A stretch of 64,000 bases of DNA from Pseudaminobacter soli (ex Li et al. 2025) (GCF_003012705.1 NZ_PXYL01000001.1:558001-622000); one strand, 5' to 3'; counted from the stretch's first letter, positions 1-9,064 are shown. Numbers and translations are program-made. Notes: generated from the sequence alone by a model not told the origin.

Positions 1-172
1 CCTTGGGCAGAACCCAGCGGCCGGTATCGCGGCTGGTGATCAGCATGATCTCCACTACACCCTCACGAAGACGCCAGGGCAGCGCGGCCACCTGCACACG
101 ACTGGGCATTGCCCCGAAGAGGCGCCGGATCCGCTCAGCGATGCGGTTGCGTGTGGTGTGGCTGATGAACAT
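1..172 (-). CDS. NUDIX hydrolase, N-terminal part (cut by window edge)
   Basis: The reading frame begins at an ATG on the minus strand (complement of 170-172) and runs off the left edge, so only about 57 residues are visible. They contain RVQVAALPWR, then EIMLITSRDTGRWVLPK, which is the characteristic start of the DIPP-like NUDIX hydrolases that act on nucleoside-diphosphate-linked compounds such as diadenosine or inositol polyphosphates. The NUDIX box itself would lie outside the window, so substrate cannot be judged. A purine-rich GAGAGAG stretch precedes the ATG. Another in-frame ATG at 217 has no ribosome-binding site and is less likely. Confidence 0.7.
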   Translation of the reverse strand, partial: MFISHTTRNRIAERIRRLFGAMPSRVQVAALPWRLREGVVEIMLITSRDTGRWVLPK

Positions 173-385
173 TGCTGCGCGCTCTCTCTGCGATCTCCGA
201 TTCGTTTGCCGTCTCATTAATATTATGGGTAATTATGTGTAATAAAAGTCAAAAACCTGCGCATCCTGATCAATTTCAGGTGCCTCGCAAGGCTGGTGAC
301 TGTCGGGAGCTTTCGGCTGATTGCTCCCGATCATATGGGATTTGTCTGTCCGGAAAATCAACCGAAGCAGGGAGACCGGCGGCCG

Positions 386-883
386 TCAGCCGGCGTGGTC
401 TTCCGCGATGGGCTTCTGATAGGTGAAGCCCAAATCCCAGGGGAAGTATATCCAGGTATCCTGTGACACCTCTGTGACAAAGGTGTCGACCAGCGGCCGG
501 CCCTTGGGTTTTGCATAGACTGTGGCGAAATGCGCCTTGGGCATCATGGCCCGGACGATCGCTGCCGTCTTGCCGGTGTCGGTCAGGTCGTCGATGATCA
601 GCGTGCCTTCGCCGTCGTCCTCAAGCAGGGCCGGGTTCACGTCCTTGAGCACCTTCAGCTGCCCCTGCGAGACGTAGTCATGGTAGGATGCGACGCAGAC
701 GGTCTCGATCAGGCGGATGCCGAGTTCGCGCGAAATGATCGCCGCCGGCACGAGGCCGCCTCGGGTAATGCAGACGATCGCCTTCCACTGGCCGTTCACG
801 CCGGAAAGCCGCCAGGCAAGCGCGCGGGCGTCACGGTGGAACTGATCCCAGGATACGGGAAATGCTTTTTCGGGAAGGGACAT
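386..883 (-). CDS. gpt: Xanthine-guanine phosphoribosyltransferase
   Basis: A 165-residue purine salvage enzyme that transfers phosphoribose from PRPP to xanthine or guanine, giving XMP or GMP. The PRPP-binding loop is visible as [14 protein letters not shown] at about residues 95-108, and the purine-binding C-terminal part as WIYFPWD. Length fits the family (E. coli Gpt is 152 residues). The start [10 protein letters not shown] was chosen because GGAG lies about ten bases upstream; the frame stays open for 20 more codons but these do not look like this family. It is cytoplasmic, possibly membrane-associated as in E. coli. It stands alone, with about 210 bp on one side and 230 bp on the other. 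Confidence 0.9.
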   Translation of the reverse strand: MSLPEKAFPVSWDQFHRDARALAWRLSGVNGQWKAIVCITRGGLVPAAIISRELGIRLIETVCVASYHDYVSQGQLKVLKDVNPALLEDDGEGTLIIDDLTDTGKTAAIVRAMMPKAHFATVYAKPKGRPLVDTFVTEVSQDTWIYFPWDLGFTYQKPIAEDHAG

Positions 884-1110
884 GGGGCTCGGCACTCCGA
901 TGGCGCGCTCGACACGCGCGAAGATTGGGGAATGCGGGCGCAATTAGCCGGAAAGACTGCCGTTTGGCAAGCCTTTCCGCCATTTTGGTGTGTGTCGAAT
1001 GACATAGGGTTAGCGACGAGCATGGAGGTCGCCGGAAATCGCATTGCTCGACTCGGAGTAGGGCTGTTGCGCATACCCCGTTCAGAAGCGACTCGTTCCC
1101 CTGCGCCCGG

Positions 1111-1953
1111 TCAGCGCGACATGAAAGTCGCTACCGGCATGGATTGCAGGACGGTGCGCGTGATGCCCCCGAACAGCAGCTGGCGCAACCAGGAATGGCT
1201 GTAGGCGCCAAGAACGAGAAGATCCGTGTCGGTGCCCGCGATGCGTGCCTGCAAAATATGATCGACCGAGCGCCCCCGCGAGGATTCGGCAACCACGCTC
1301 ACGTTCACCCCGTGCCTGGAAAGCGCTGTGGCGATTTCGGCGCCCGAGGCCTCGGCATCCTGCTCGACATCTTCGGGCGGGTCGATGACGAAGACCTCCG
1401 TGTGCTCCGCTTCCAGCATCAGCGGCAATGCGTCGAAGGCCGCCCGCGCCGCCTCGCGGCTGCCGTTCCATGCCAGCAATACGCGCCGGAAGCTGCCGTC
1501 ATGCGCCGGCCCGGCGTGCGGCACGATCAGCACCGGCCGGCCGGATTCGAACAAAAGTGCGTCGACATCGGCCGTGGCCGTGGATTCGGCATGCGGGTTG
1601 CGCTGTGCGGCAATGACCAGATCGGCGCAGCGCGCGCTCGAAATTCCGGAGTGCGCGCTGTCGCCTGAAAAACTTTCCAGGCTGCGCCATTCGAAGGAAA
1701 GGCCCGCGCCGCGCAGGCGGCCGCGGAACATCGCCTGCAAGGCGTCGGCACGCTCCTTGTTGAGCTCGGCCGTGGTCTGCAGGAACTCCGTATCGGGAAA
1801 GCCGACCGCCGACGTATATGCCACCGGCAGCGCCTCGGCATGGACGCCGATCAGATGGCTGTCGTAACGCGCGGCGAGCGGGAGGGCGCAATCGAGCACC
1901 CGCTCGGCGTCGTCCTTGCTTTGGATGATGGCGACGATCGTCTTGAACGACAT
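1111..1953 (-). CDS. Universal stress protein with two tandem Usp domains
   Basis: A 280-residue protein, twice the size of a single UspA, made of two Usp folds of about 140 residues each. The first domain begins MSFKTIVAIIQS. The second begins at about residue 150 with FRRVLLAWNGSREA and ends in LLVLGAYSHSWLRQLLFGG, which approximates the G-2x-G-9x-G ATP-binding signature of nucleotide-binding Usp proteins. The first domain lacks an equally clear signature and may be structural. The start is the ATG at 1953, because family alignment begins here; upstream in-frame codons (to 2025) look non-coding. The exact stress it serves cannot be read from sequence. It lies next to, and on the same strand as, the CinA-like gene, with 100 bp between. 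Confidence 0.85.
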   Translation of the reverse strand: MSFKTIVAIIQSKDDAERVLDCALPLAARYDSHLIGVHAEALPVAYTSAVGFPDTEFLQTTAELNKERADALQAMFRGRLRGAGLSFEWRSLESFSGDSAHSGISSARCADLVIAAQRNPHAESTATADVDALLFESGRPVLIVPHAGPAHDGSFRRVLLAWNGSREAARAAFDALPLMLEAEHTEVFVIDPPEDVEQDAEASGAEIATALSRHGVNVSVVAESSRGRSVDHILQARIAGTDTDLLVLGAYSHSWLRQLLFGGITRTVLQSMPVATFMSR

Positions 1954-2053
1954 AGGCGGCCTCCGTGGTGGCGCTGGCAGGATCCCTGCACGGCGCACTT
2001 TATCACCAACCGGAGGGTTCCGCACGAAACGTCGCGTGACACCCCGTCAGGCT

Positions 2054-2806
2054 TCAGTCGGGTTTGGCGCTGGCCTCGACAATGCCGGCGACCATGGCCG
2101 CTACCTCGGCGCGGGCAGCTTCCAACGCCTCGGGCGAACGGGCGCGCACCACCAGTTCGGTCCAGAACGAACCGTCGAGATATTTCGGGTAGGAACCGAT
2201 GATCGTGTCGGGGTGCCGCTTCTGGATCTCGGCCAGCGGGCCGCCGATCGTGCCTTCGCCGAACGGGCATTCCACCGAGACCGACAACAGCTTGGTGCCG
2301 GTCTTGAGGGTTGGCACCACATTGTCGAGCATGGCCTGGAAGATCGCGGGCACGCCGGCCATCACATAGACGTTGCCGATATGGAAACCGGGCGCCATGG
2401 AGACGGGGTTGTCGATGTGCTCGGCGCCGAGCGGCATGCGGGCCATGCGCTTGCGCGCCTCGGTGAACTCCATGCCGCGGCTGGCGTAGTTGGCTTCCAT
2501 CATCGCATAGGCCTTGGCGTCGTATTCGCACGGCACGCCGAATGCCTTGGAGATCGAGTCGGCGGTGATGTCGTCATGCGTGGGGCCGATGCCGCCGGTG
2601 GTGAACACGTAGGTGTAGCGCGCCCTGAGCGCATTGACGGCCGCGACGATCTCGTCCTCCTCGTCGGGGACGATGCGCACTTCCTTCAGGTCGATGCCGA
2701 TCGCCGTCATGATGTCGGCGAGGTGGCCGATATTGCGGTCCTTGGTGCGGCCCGACAGGATTTCGTCGCCGATGATGACCATTGCTGCGGTGACGATGTC
2801 GACCAT
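2054..2806 (-). CDS. CinA-like molybdopterin-binding domain protein
   Basis: A 250-residue protein with the MoCF_biosynth (MogA/MoeA-like) fold at the N-terminus, seen in MVIIGDEILSGRTKDRNI and TTGGIGPTHDDITADSISK. This is the N-terminal half of the CinA family. The C-terminal nicotinamide-nucleotide deamidase domain found in full CinA proteins is absent, so this is the short form common in alphaproteobacteria. Its substrate is uncertain; ADP-ribose pyrophosphatase activity is known for CinA N-domains in other bacteria. The start at 2806 follows GGGAG with an eight-base spacing. Confidence 0.85.
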   Translation of the reverse strand: MVDIVTAAMVIIGDEILSGRTKDRNIGHLADIMTAIGIDLKEVRIVPDEEDEIVAAVNALRARYTYVFTTGGIGPTHDDITADSISKAFGVPCEYDAKAYAMMEANYASRGMEFTEARKRMARMPLGAEHIDNPVSMAPGFHIGNVYVMAGVPAIFQAMLDNVVPTLKTGTKLLSVSVECPFGEGTIGGPLAEIQKRHPDTIIGSYPKYLDGSFWTELVVRARSPEALEAARAEVAAMVAGIVEASAKPD

Positions 2807-2994
2807 GGCGCTGCTCCCGAAATTGACTGAATTGGTGAGATAGCCCGGCACGCAGCGGTGGGCAATGGTGCGCAAACAGTGAACGAACTGTCGGCAACTT
2901 GAAGATTTTCAATGAACGATCCAGCCATTACATCGATGACCACAAGGCGGGAGACGAGCCGCCTCCGATCTTTTCCGACTGAAGGAGTTTTACG

Positions 2995-3594
2995 ATGGCA
3001 AAGGTTCTGGTGCTCTACTATTCGAGCTGGGGTCACATGGAGCAGATGGCAAAGGCCGCTGCCGAGGGCGCACGCGAAGCCGGCGCGGAGGTAACGATCA
3101 AGCGCGTTCCCGAACTGGTGCCCGAAGCTGTTGCCAAGGCCGCCTACTACAAGCTCGACCAGGTGGCACCGGTCGCCGATCCGCTCGAACTCGAGAACTA
3201 CGACGCCATCATCATCGGCACCGCGACCCGCTATGGCACCATGGCCGCGCAGATGAAGAACTTCCTCGACCAGACCGGCCCGCTCTGGGCGCGCGGCGCG
3301 CTTCTCAACAAGGTCGGTTCGGTGATGGTCTCGACCGCCACCCAGCACGGCGGTGCGGAACTGGCGCTGATCAACGCCCAGATCCACCTGCAGCACCACG
3401 GCATGGTCATCGTGCCGCTGTCCTATGCCTATCAGGGCCAGATGGGCAACGACGTCGTCCGCGGCGGCGCGCCCTATGGCATGACCACGACCTCGGACGG
3501 CGACGGTTCGCGTCAGCCTTCGGCGCAGGAGCTGGAAGGCGCGCACTTCCAGGGCAAGCGCGTGGCCGAGATCGCTGCCAGGCTGCACGGCTAG
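2995..3594 (+). CDS. wrbA: NAD(P)H:quinone oxidoreductase WrbA
   Basis: A 199-residue flavodoxin-like FMN protein that reduces quinones by two electrons, limiting oxidative stress. The FMN phosphate loop is visible as [15 protein letters not shown] near the N-terminus, and the WrbA-specific region as [20 protein letters not shown] with the conserved TATQHGG later. Length matches E. coli WrbA (198). AAGGAG sits eight bases before the ATG. It is a single-gene unit, closed by a strong terminator 25 bases downstream and divergent from the CinA-like gene. Confidence 0.95.
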   Translation: MAKVLVLYYSSWGHMEQMAKAAAEGAREAGAEVTIKRVPELVPEAVAKAAYYKLDQVAPVADPLELENYDAIIIGTATRYGTMAAQMKNFLDQTGPLWARGALLNKVGSVMVSTATQHGGAELALINAQIHLQHHGMVIVPLSYAYQGQMGNDVVRGGAPYGMTTTSDGDGSRQPSAQELEGAHFQGKRVAEIAARLHG

Positions 3595-3618
3595 TCTTTT
3601 CGCATCTTGCGAAATCAA

Positions 3619-3652
3619 AACGGGCGGTTCCTTGCGGAGCCGCCCGTTTCCT
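3619..3652 (+). terminator. Intrinsic terminator of wrbA
   Basis: Twelve-pair stem with one G-T pair, four-base loop TTGC and a following run TTTCCTTTT. It lies 25 bases after the wrbA stop. Confidence 0.85.
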
Positions 3653-3696
3653 TTTCCAGTTGCGACTGGAGAAAACCTATTTGATTCAGACGTCTA

Positions 3697-4794
3697 TCAG
3701 GCTTTTTGAGTCCATTGCCGCATCAAGGATTCGCCGCGCTGCAGCTGTGGAGCAGGCTGGAACTCATGGCCCAGGGTGGCTGCGGCGCGCCACGGCCAGC
3801 GCGGGTCGACAATCATCGGGCGGGCAAGGGCGATGATGTCGGCCTTGTCCTCGCGGATGATGCTGTCTGCCTGGTGCGGATCGTCGATCATGCCGACGGC
3901 GCGCGTTGCAATGCCCGCGCCTTCGCGCACGGCGGTTGCCAGATGCACCTGGTAGCCCGGTCCGGTCGGGATCTTCTGGAGCGGCGAGTTGCCGCCGCTG
4001 GAGCAGCAGATATAGACCAGCCCGGCCTCCTTGTAGGCGCGCGCGACCTCGACCGCCTCTTCGACGGTGAAGCCGCCTTCGACCCAATCGGTGACCGACA
4101 TCCGCGCGCCCATCATCAGGTCGGGGGCAGCTTTGCGTACGGCATGGGCCACGGCTAGGGGGAAGCGCATGCGATTCTCCAGCGAGCCGCCCCATTTGTC
4201 GGTGCGCTTGTTGGAGAGCGGCGACAGGAACTGGTGCAGCAGATAGCCATGTGCCGAATGGAGCTCGATGAAATCGAAGCCGACCCGGACAGCGCGGCGC
4301 GCGGATTCCGCAAACAGGGTGACGATGCGGTCGATGCCGGCCTCGTCGAGTTCGTGCGGCACCTGCCAGCCTTCGGCGAAGGCGATCGGCGAGGCCGAAA
4401 CGATCGGCCAGGTGTCTTCCGGACCGAGCGCATTGCCGCCTTCCCATGGCCGGCGATTCGCCGCCTTGCGGCCGGCATGCGCGAGCTGCACGCCGAACTT
4501 CGTGCCGGGATGGGCGACGCGGCGAGCGGCGTCCAGCGTGCGCTTGGCGGCCGCCTCGTTGTCGTCCGAATAGAGGCCGAGGCAGCCATGCGTGATGCGG
4601 CCGCGCCGCTCCACGTCGGTCATCTCGACGGTCACCATGCCGGCGCCCGACATGGCCAGATTCATCCAGTGTTGCAGATGCCAGTCGGTAGCCGAGCCGT
4701 CCTCGGCGGAATACTGGCACATCGGCGCAACGGCGATGCGGTTGGGAAATTCGAGGTTGCCGAGGGTGATGGGGGTGAATAGGTCGGTGGTCAT
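3697..4794 (-). CDS. namA: NADPH dehydrogenase, Old Yellow Enzyme family (YqjM/NamA type)
   Basis: A 365-residue FMN-dependent ene-reductase that reduces activated C=C bonds with NAD(P)H. The thermophilic-like/YqjM subclass is shown by MCQYSAEDG with the redox-tuning cysteine at residue 26, and by IELHSAHGYLLHQFLSPLSN, which carries the active-site region. The FMN-binding C-terminal region is present (ALARPMIVDPRWPWRAA). The ATG at 4794 follows AGGAG with a six-base gap; the frame extends upstream to 4887 without a site. Physiological substrate is unknown; xenobiotic or oxidative-stress products are typical. Confidence 0.92.
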   Translation of the reverse strand: MTTDLFTPITLGNLEFPNRIAVAPMCQYSAEDGSATDWHLQHWMNLAMSGAGMVTVEMTDVERRGRITHGCLGLYSDDNEAAAKRTLDAARRVAHPGTKFGVQLAHAGRKAANRRPWEGGNALGPEDTWPIVSASPIAFAEGWQVPHELDEAGIDRIVTLFAESARRAVRVGFDFIELHSAHGYLLHQFLSPLSNKRTDKWGGSLENRMRFPLAVAHAVRKAAPDLMMGARMSVTDWVEGGFTVEEAVEVARAYKEAGLVYICCSSGGNSPLQKIPTGPGYQVHLATAVREGAGIATRAVGMIDDPHQADSIIREDKADIIALARPMIVDPRWPWRAAATLGHEFQPAPQLQRGESLMRQWTQKA

Positions 4795-4943
4795 GCCAAC
4801 TCCTGAGACTGGCAGGCAACGGGCGGGAGGAGAAGCCGGCGCTGCCCGCTTTGAGAAAATAGTGCGGACGTGATCATACTTCGCCAATTATCTCATTTGG
4901 CGTTCATCTGCATTCAGCTTCCCGCCTGCATTCAGAATCCAGA

Positions 4944-5309
4944 TCACGGAAGCTCGTCGAAGAAGAGATAGAGGGCGGCAATCCTGCCATCCCGGACGAT
5001 CATGAAATCGGTTCCGGCGTAAGCTGGCGGCTTGCCAGGGCTCCCCGACACCCAATGGACCCGGCCGCCATCGCCCGTCTCCTCAGGCGGAGAGAGCGGC
5101 TGATATTGGAAGTCAGGATGGGTAGCCTTGATCACGCCCGCAATGCGGTCGATCTCGTCGCGGCCGCGGAAAACGCCATTATTGGGGTCGTAGAACACAG
5201 CGTCTTCGTGAAAGATCTCGTCGATCGCTGCCCGTCGACGCACGGGGTCGATCTCACCGAACACGTCGTGCAGATTGCGAAGCAACAAGTCCGATATCGT
5301 GTGAGACAT
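4944..5309 (-). CDS. SnoaL-like/NTF2-fold protein
   Basis: A 121-residue protein with the pattern of SnoaL-type cone-fold proteins: IDEIFHEDAVFYDPNN near residue 25-42, a central FRGRDEI, and a C-terminal strand GTDFMIVRDGRIAALYLFFDELP. These are small polyketide-cyclase-like or nuclear-transport-factor-2-like domains whose substrates vary widely, so no reaction can be given. GGAGAAAGG precedes the ATG. It sits between the oxidoreductase and tRNA-Leu, both on the same strand. Confidence 0.8.
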   Translation of the reverse strand: MSHTISDLLLRNLHDVFGEIDPVRRRAAIDEIFHEDAVFYDPNNGVFRGRDEIDRIAGVIKATHPDFQYQPLSPPEETGDGGRVHWVSGSPGKPPAYAGTDFMIVRDGRIAALYLFFDELP

Positions 5310-5421
5310 GGCCTTTCTCCGTCTGGTGTCGAGTACGGTTTGCGCGGTCTCGACACGCCCTGAAGTTTACCACGTTCGTTCTGGCAGGGCAGGAGGCGGT
5401 TGGCCTGAAGATTCGGCAAAA

Positions 5422-5506
5422 TGGTGCGGACGGCGGGACTTGAACCCGCAAGACCAGAGGTCGGCAGATTTTAAGTCTGCTGCGTATACCATTTCGCCAC
5501 GTCCGC
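5422..5506 (-). tRNA. tRNA-Leu (anticodon UAA)
   Basis: An 85-base tRNA on the minus strand including an encoded CCA (complement of 5422-5424). The acceptor stem pairs GCGGACG with CGTCCGC. The anticodon stem-loop GCAGACTTAAAATCTGC gives anticodon TAA, reading UUA. A long variable arm, as expected of a class II tRNA, lies between the anticodon and T arms, and the T loop GGTTCAAGTCC is canonical. Confidence 0.97.
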
Positions 5507-5567
5507 CTCGGCGACACTGGTAACCATGCAGGGCAAGATTGCAAGCCCCCGGCGCGTGGCGTTGCCG

Positions 5568-6449
5568 TTATGGTGTTGGTTCGTCGACGGTTTGCGCCGC
5601 TCCCGCCTTGAGGAAGTCCAGCACGGACCTGTTGAAACCGTCGGGGTCCTGCAACAGGGCGAAGTGATCGACGCGCGAAAGAAGCACGTATTTCGCTCCG
5701 GGAATCGTCGCTGCCATGAATTGCGTGTGCTCAAGCTTGATCGAGCGGTCGTGCTCGGCGGCGACGACTTCCGTCGGCACCCGAATGCTTGCCACTTGCT
5801 CCGGCGTCCAATGCGGCTCGCGTCCCCACATGCCGTTGAGTTCCGCGACCAGCAGCGGGAACCGCCAGGGCGTGTCCGACAGCCGGATGTAGTCGCGCCA
5901 TGCGCGAGCAAAAAACGTTGCGAAATTCCAGCTGACGAAGGCGCTGGACGACACGGCGCCGGCATCCGTATGCGCGCCCTGAACGTAGAGTCTGGTCAGA
6001 CGCTCCGGGTGGTTGATGGCGATGTCCAGCCCGATTACGCCGCCATCGCTCCAGCCCACCAGCGCGCATCTCTCGATCTTCAGGCGGTCGAGCAAGGCAA
6101 GATAGTCCGCCGCCATGAGATCGTAGCTCATTGGCTGGTCGCCTCTCGTCGAGCGGCCGTGACCGCGGCTGTCGGCAACGATCACCTTGTATGTCTTCGA
6201 CAAGGCCGCCACCTGGCTCGACCAGACGTCGGCGTTGCTCAACCCGCCATGGATCAGGAGAACCGGGTCTCCGGTTCCGTAAACCGCGTAATACATGTTG
6301 ATGCCGTTGACGGAGGCAAACCCGCTCTCGTCAGCGGTCTGCATGGGCACCGGCTCGGGAAGTGTCTTCCAGGGCTCGCTTGCCATCAATGGCGCCGCGG
6401 CCATCAGGGCAAGCAGTAGAAATAGAAACGCGGTCCATAATACGCGCAT
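5568..6449 (-). CDS. Exported alpha/beta hydrolase
   Basis: A 293-residue alpha/beta-hydrolase with a cleavable signal peptide (MRVLWTAFLFLLLALMAAAPLMAS), so it probably works in the periplasm. The oxyanion segment is LLIHGGLSNADVWSSQ at about residue 65, and the nucleophile elbow is GWSDGG at about residue 132. The likely acid is in AAEHDRSIK and the histidine in RVDHFALLQ. The sequence resembles 3-oxoadipate enol-lactonase-like hydrolases, but the substrate is not predictable. It lies 60 bp beyond the tRNA-Leu gene on the same strand. Confidence 0.85.
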   Translation of the reverse strand: MRVLWTAFLFLLLALMAAAPLMASEPWKTLPEPVPMQTADESGFASVNGINMYYAVYGTGDPVLLIHGGLSNADVWSSQVAALSKTYKVIVADSRGHGRSTRGDQPMSYDLMAADYLALLDRLKIERCALVGWSDGGVIGLDIAINHPERLTRLYVQGAHTDAGAVSSSAFVSWNFATFFARAWRDYIRLSDTPWRFPLLVAELNGMWGREPHWTPEQVASIRVPTEVVAAEHDRSIKLEHTQFMAATIPGAKYVLLSRVDHFALLQDPDGFNRSVLDFLKAGAAQTVDEPTP

Positions 6450-6584
6450 ATCCGCCTCTGTTAACCTCGCTGGTCAAGTGGCATTCGCATGTGGAATGTC
6501 AACGATGCCCACTCGATTGCAAGGCAGTGCTGGCAAAAGCGATGCAGTCTTGGCACAGTCGGCAAAAGGGAGGATTTTGACGAT

Positions 6585-8396
6585 ATGACTGAGAAGCAGG
6601 CTTTCAGTGCACCCAAACCCTGGGCCGAGATGGCGCCGGCACTTGTCGACGTTGCCATGGGGCGCAAGCCTGCGGATCTGGTGGTGCGAAATGGCCGCTG
6701 GGTCAACGTGCATTCGGGCGAGGTGATCCCCGGCACCGATCTTGCGATCGTCGGCGGCCGTTTCGCCTATTGCGGCCCGGATGCCGGCCACGCCATCGGG
6801 CCGAGCACCAAGGTGGTCGATGCCGGCGGCCGCTATCTCGTGCCGGGCCTGTGCGACGCGCATATGCATGTCGAGAGCGGGATGGTGACGGTGACCGAGT
6901 TTTCGCGCGCGGTCATTCCGCATGGCACGACCTCGATGTTCATCGACCCGCACGAGATCGCCAATGTGCTTGGCCTCGAAGGCGTGCGGCTGATGCATGA
7001 CGAGGCGATGGCCATGCCCATCAATGTCGGCGTGCAGATGCCGTCCTGCGTGCCGTCCGCGCCCGGGCTGGAAAATGCCGGCGCCACGCTTCGGCCGGAA
7101 GACGTGGCCGAGGCAATGACCTGGCCGAACATCATCGGGCTCGGCGAGGTGATGAATTTTCCGGGCGTTGCGGCCAACGATCCAACCATGGTGGGCGGTG
7201 TCGCGGCGACGATGAAGGCAGGCAAGACCGTTGGCGGGCACTATGCGTCGCCCGATCTCGGCTTGCCGTTCCACGGCTATGTCGCCGGCGGGCCGGAGGA
7301 CGACCACGAGGGCACCCGCGCCGAAGACGCCATTGCCCGCGTGCGCCAGGGCATGAAGGCGATGCTGCGCCTCGGCTCGGCCTGGTATGACGTGGCCTCG
7401 CAGATAAAAGCGGTTACCGAACAAGGGCTTGACCCGCGAAACTTCATCCTTTGCACGGACGATAGCCATTCCGGTACCCTGGTGCATGAGGGGCACATGG
7501 ACCGCGTCGTGCGTCATGCCATTTCGCAGGGGCTGAAGCCGGTGACGGCGGTCCAGATGGCGACGATCAACACCGCCCAGCATTTTCGCATGGAGCGCGA
7601 AATCGGCTCGATCGCGCCGGGCAGGCGAGCGGATTTCCTGATCGTCTCCGATCTCGCCGAGATGAAGATAGATGAGGTCTATGGCCGCGGCGTGCGGCTG
7701 GCAAAGGGCGGCAAGCTGGAGATCGACATCCCGGCCTACGACTATCCGGCAAGCGCCAAGAACACGGTGAAGCTCGGCAAGACGCTCGCCGCGGCGGATT
7801 TCGACATCAAGGCGCCGGGAGGCGCCAACGAGGTCCGCGTGCGGGTGATCGGCGTGATCGAAAACCAGGCCCCGACGCGCGCCCTGGAAGCCGATCTGCC
7901 GGTCGAGGACGGGCTGGTGGCGATGGACCGCCGCAACGACGTCTGCCAGATCGCGCTGGTGGAGCGGCATCGCGGCACCGGCGGCGTCACCAACGGTTTT
8001 GTTTCCGGCTTCGGTTACCTGGAAGACTGCGCACTGGCTTCGACGGTCGCGCATGACAGCCACCACATGATCGTGGTGGGAACCAACAAGGACGACATGG
8101 CCAAGGCTGCCAATCGGCTTGGCGAGGTCGGCGGTGGCGTGGTGCTGTTCTCGAAGGGCAAGGAACTGGCGCTGGTCGAAATGCCGATCGCAGGCTTGAT
8201 GTCGGACGAGCGCGCCGAGATCGTGGCCGAAAAGGCGGAGAAGCTCGTCGAGGCGATGCGGGCCATGGGCTGCACCCTCAACAACGCCTATATGCAGCAC
8301 TCGCTGTTGGCGCTGGTGGTGATCCCGGAGCTGCGCATCTCGGATGTCGGCATCATCGACGTGACGAAGTTCGAGAAAGTGGATTTGTTCGTTTAG
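6585..8396 (+). CDS. ade: Adenine deaminase
   Basis: A 603-residue amidohydrolase that converts adenine to hypoxanthine plus ammonia in purine salvage. The metal-binding motif HMHVESGMVT is present at about residue 94, followed by HGTTSMFIDPHEIANV, and TDDSHSGTLVHEGHMD carries the late active-site aspartate. Length fits the Ade family (about 590-600 residues). The start MTEKQAFS was preferred over an open upstream extension because GGGAGG lies 11 bases before it. It is divergent from the exported hydrolase, and an inverted-repeat element begins about 50 bp after its stop. Confidence 0.95.
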   Translation: MTEKQAFSAPKPWAEMAPALVDVAMGRKPADLVVRNGRWVNVHSGEVIPGTDLAIVGGRFAYCGPDAGHAIGPSTKVVDAGGRYLVPGLCDAHMHVESGMVTVTEFSRAVIPHGTTSMFIDPHEIANVLGLEGVRLMHDEAMAMPINVGVQMPSCVPSAPGLENAGATLRPEDVAEAMTWPNIIGLGEVMNFPGVAANDPTMVGGVAATMKAGKTVGGHYASPDLGLPFHGYVAGGPEDDHEGTRAEDAIARVRQGMKAMLRLGSAWYDVASQIKAVTEQGLDPRNFILCTDDSHSGTLVHEGHMDRVVRHAISQGLKPVTAVQMATINTAQHFRMEREIGSIAPGRRADFLIVSDLAEMKIDEVYGRGVRLAKGGKLEIDIPAYDYPASAKNTVKLGKTLAAADFDIKAPGGANEVRVRVIGVIENQAPTRALEADLPVEDGLVAMDRRNDVCQIALVERHRGTGGVTNGFVSGFGYLEDCALASTVAHDSHHMIVVGTNKDDMAKAANRLGEVGGGVVLFSKGKELALVEMPIAGLMSDERAEIVAEKAEKLVEAMRAMGCTLNNAYMQHSLLALVVIPELRISDVGIIDVTKFEKVDLFV

Positions 8397-8448
8397 CGGA
8401 TTGCTGCTCCTAATTTCGCGCCCTCCGCCACCGCCGCGCCGTTCAAAA

Positions 8449-8596
8449 CCCCTCTCCGTCGCGCTTCGCGCGCCACCTCTCCCCGCAAGCGGGGCGAGGA
8501 ACCGGAGCCCGCCAAAGTCGTGAGGTCACAGGACTTGGGTTCCTCGCCCCCATGAAATGGGGGAGAGGTGGCGCGCGAAGCGCGACGGAGAGGGGG
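8449..8596. repeat. Long inverted repeat, intergenic palindromic element
   Basis: Perfect 36-base arms: the left arm at about 8449-8484 (CCCCTCTCCGTCGCGCTTCG...) and the right arm at about 8560-8595. A second pair of arms lies inside, with GGGCGAGGAACC at 8492-8503 and GGTTCCTCGCCC near 8538-8549. The whole would fold into one long interrupted hairpin. It resembles the rhizobial intergenic palindromic (RIME-like) elements, but I cannot confirm copy number from this window; only one copy is here. Confidence 0.85.
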
Positions 8597-9011
8597 CGCC
8601 GGCCGATATCAGGACGAGTTGCCTTTCGCGGGGATAAAATTCGTCAAATTCCGAAGCCGACCAAAGCTAACTCCCTGAAATCATTCGCCCTAACACAAAA
8701 ATCACCACCTGCTTTCTCCCCCATCTTTCCGCCTCCGGCATAATCCTCGCATCGGCCTCACCGGGAACACGGGTCATGAACCGGATGAGCGTGGAGGGCG
8801 ACGATGTCCGGGCTGGTGGTGCTACGGTCGCACTGCTGGGTGATGAACCCCCAAGTCCGGGCCCAGGGTGTGGCTGGCCGCGCGAATGCGGAGGCGAACA
8901 AACCCAGGCAAGCGCATCGAACGGGCGGTCGAAGGGCCGCAAGATTTACCTTAACGAGCGTGTCCGACGACCGCCCGTCTTCCCGGGTTCTTTGACAATA
9001 GCCAGACGGTG

Positions 9012-9044
9012 AAAACCGGGCGTGGCGATGAAGAAACACGCCCG
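9012..9044 (-). terminator. Terminator of the lipoprotein hydrolase gene
   Basis: Eight-pair stem CGGGCGTG/CACGCCCG with a 12-base loop. On the minus strand it is followed by GGTTTTC and lies 20 bases after the stop at 9065. Confidence 0.65.
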
Positions 9045-9064
9045 ATCCTGAGCAGGTGCGACCG

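Larger units (their letters stand above)
8397..9064. other. 668-bp intergenic region: palindromic element plus structured segment
   Basis: No convincing protein gene is present. The first 200 bp hold the palindromic element. From about 8790 to 8980 there is a GC-rich stretch with several stems: GCGAC/GTCGC at 8798-8802 and 8827-8831, CTGGG/CCCAG at 8836-8840 and 8862-8866, and a perfect 11-pair inverted repeat at 8921-8931 and 8968-8978. Short frames open on both strands but none has a ribosome-binding site or a recognisable family. A non-coding RNA is possible; I could not match it to RNase P, tmRNA or SRP RNA signatures. Confidence 0.5.

Noticed and set aside
2707-3618. 303-codon open frame opposite wrbA
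   Set aside because: No ribosome-binding site and no family; wrbA on the other strand is certain.
6474-8300. 608-codon open frame on the minus strand
   Set aside because: It is antisense to adenine deaminase. The product is His/Arg/Ala-rich with no domain.
8776-9012. 78-codon frame on the plus strand, with 91- and 93-codon frames opposite
   Set aside because: None has a ribosome-binding site or family match; the segment looks more like structured non-coding DNA.
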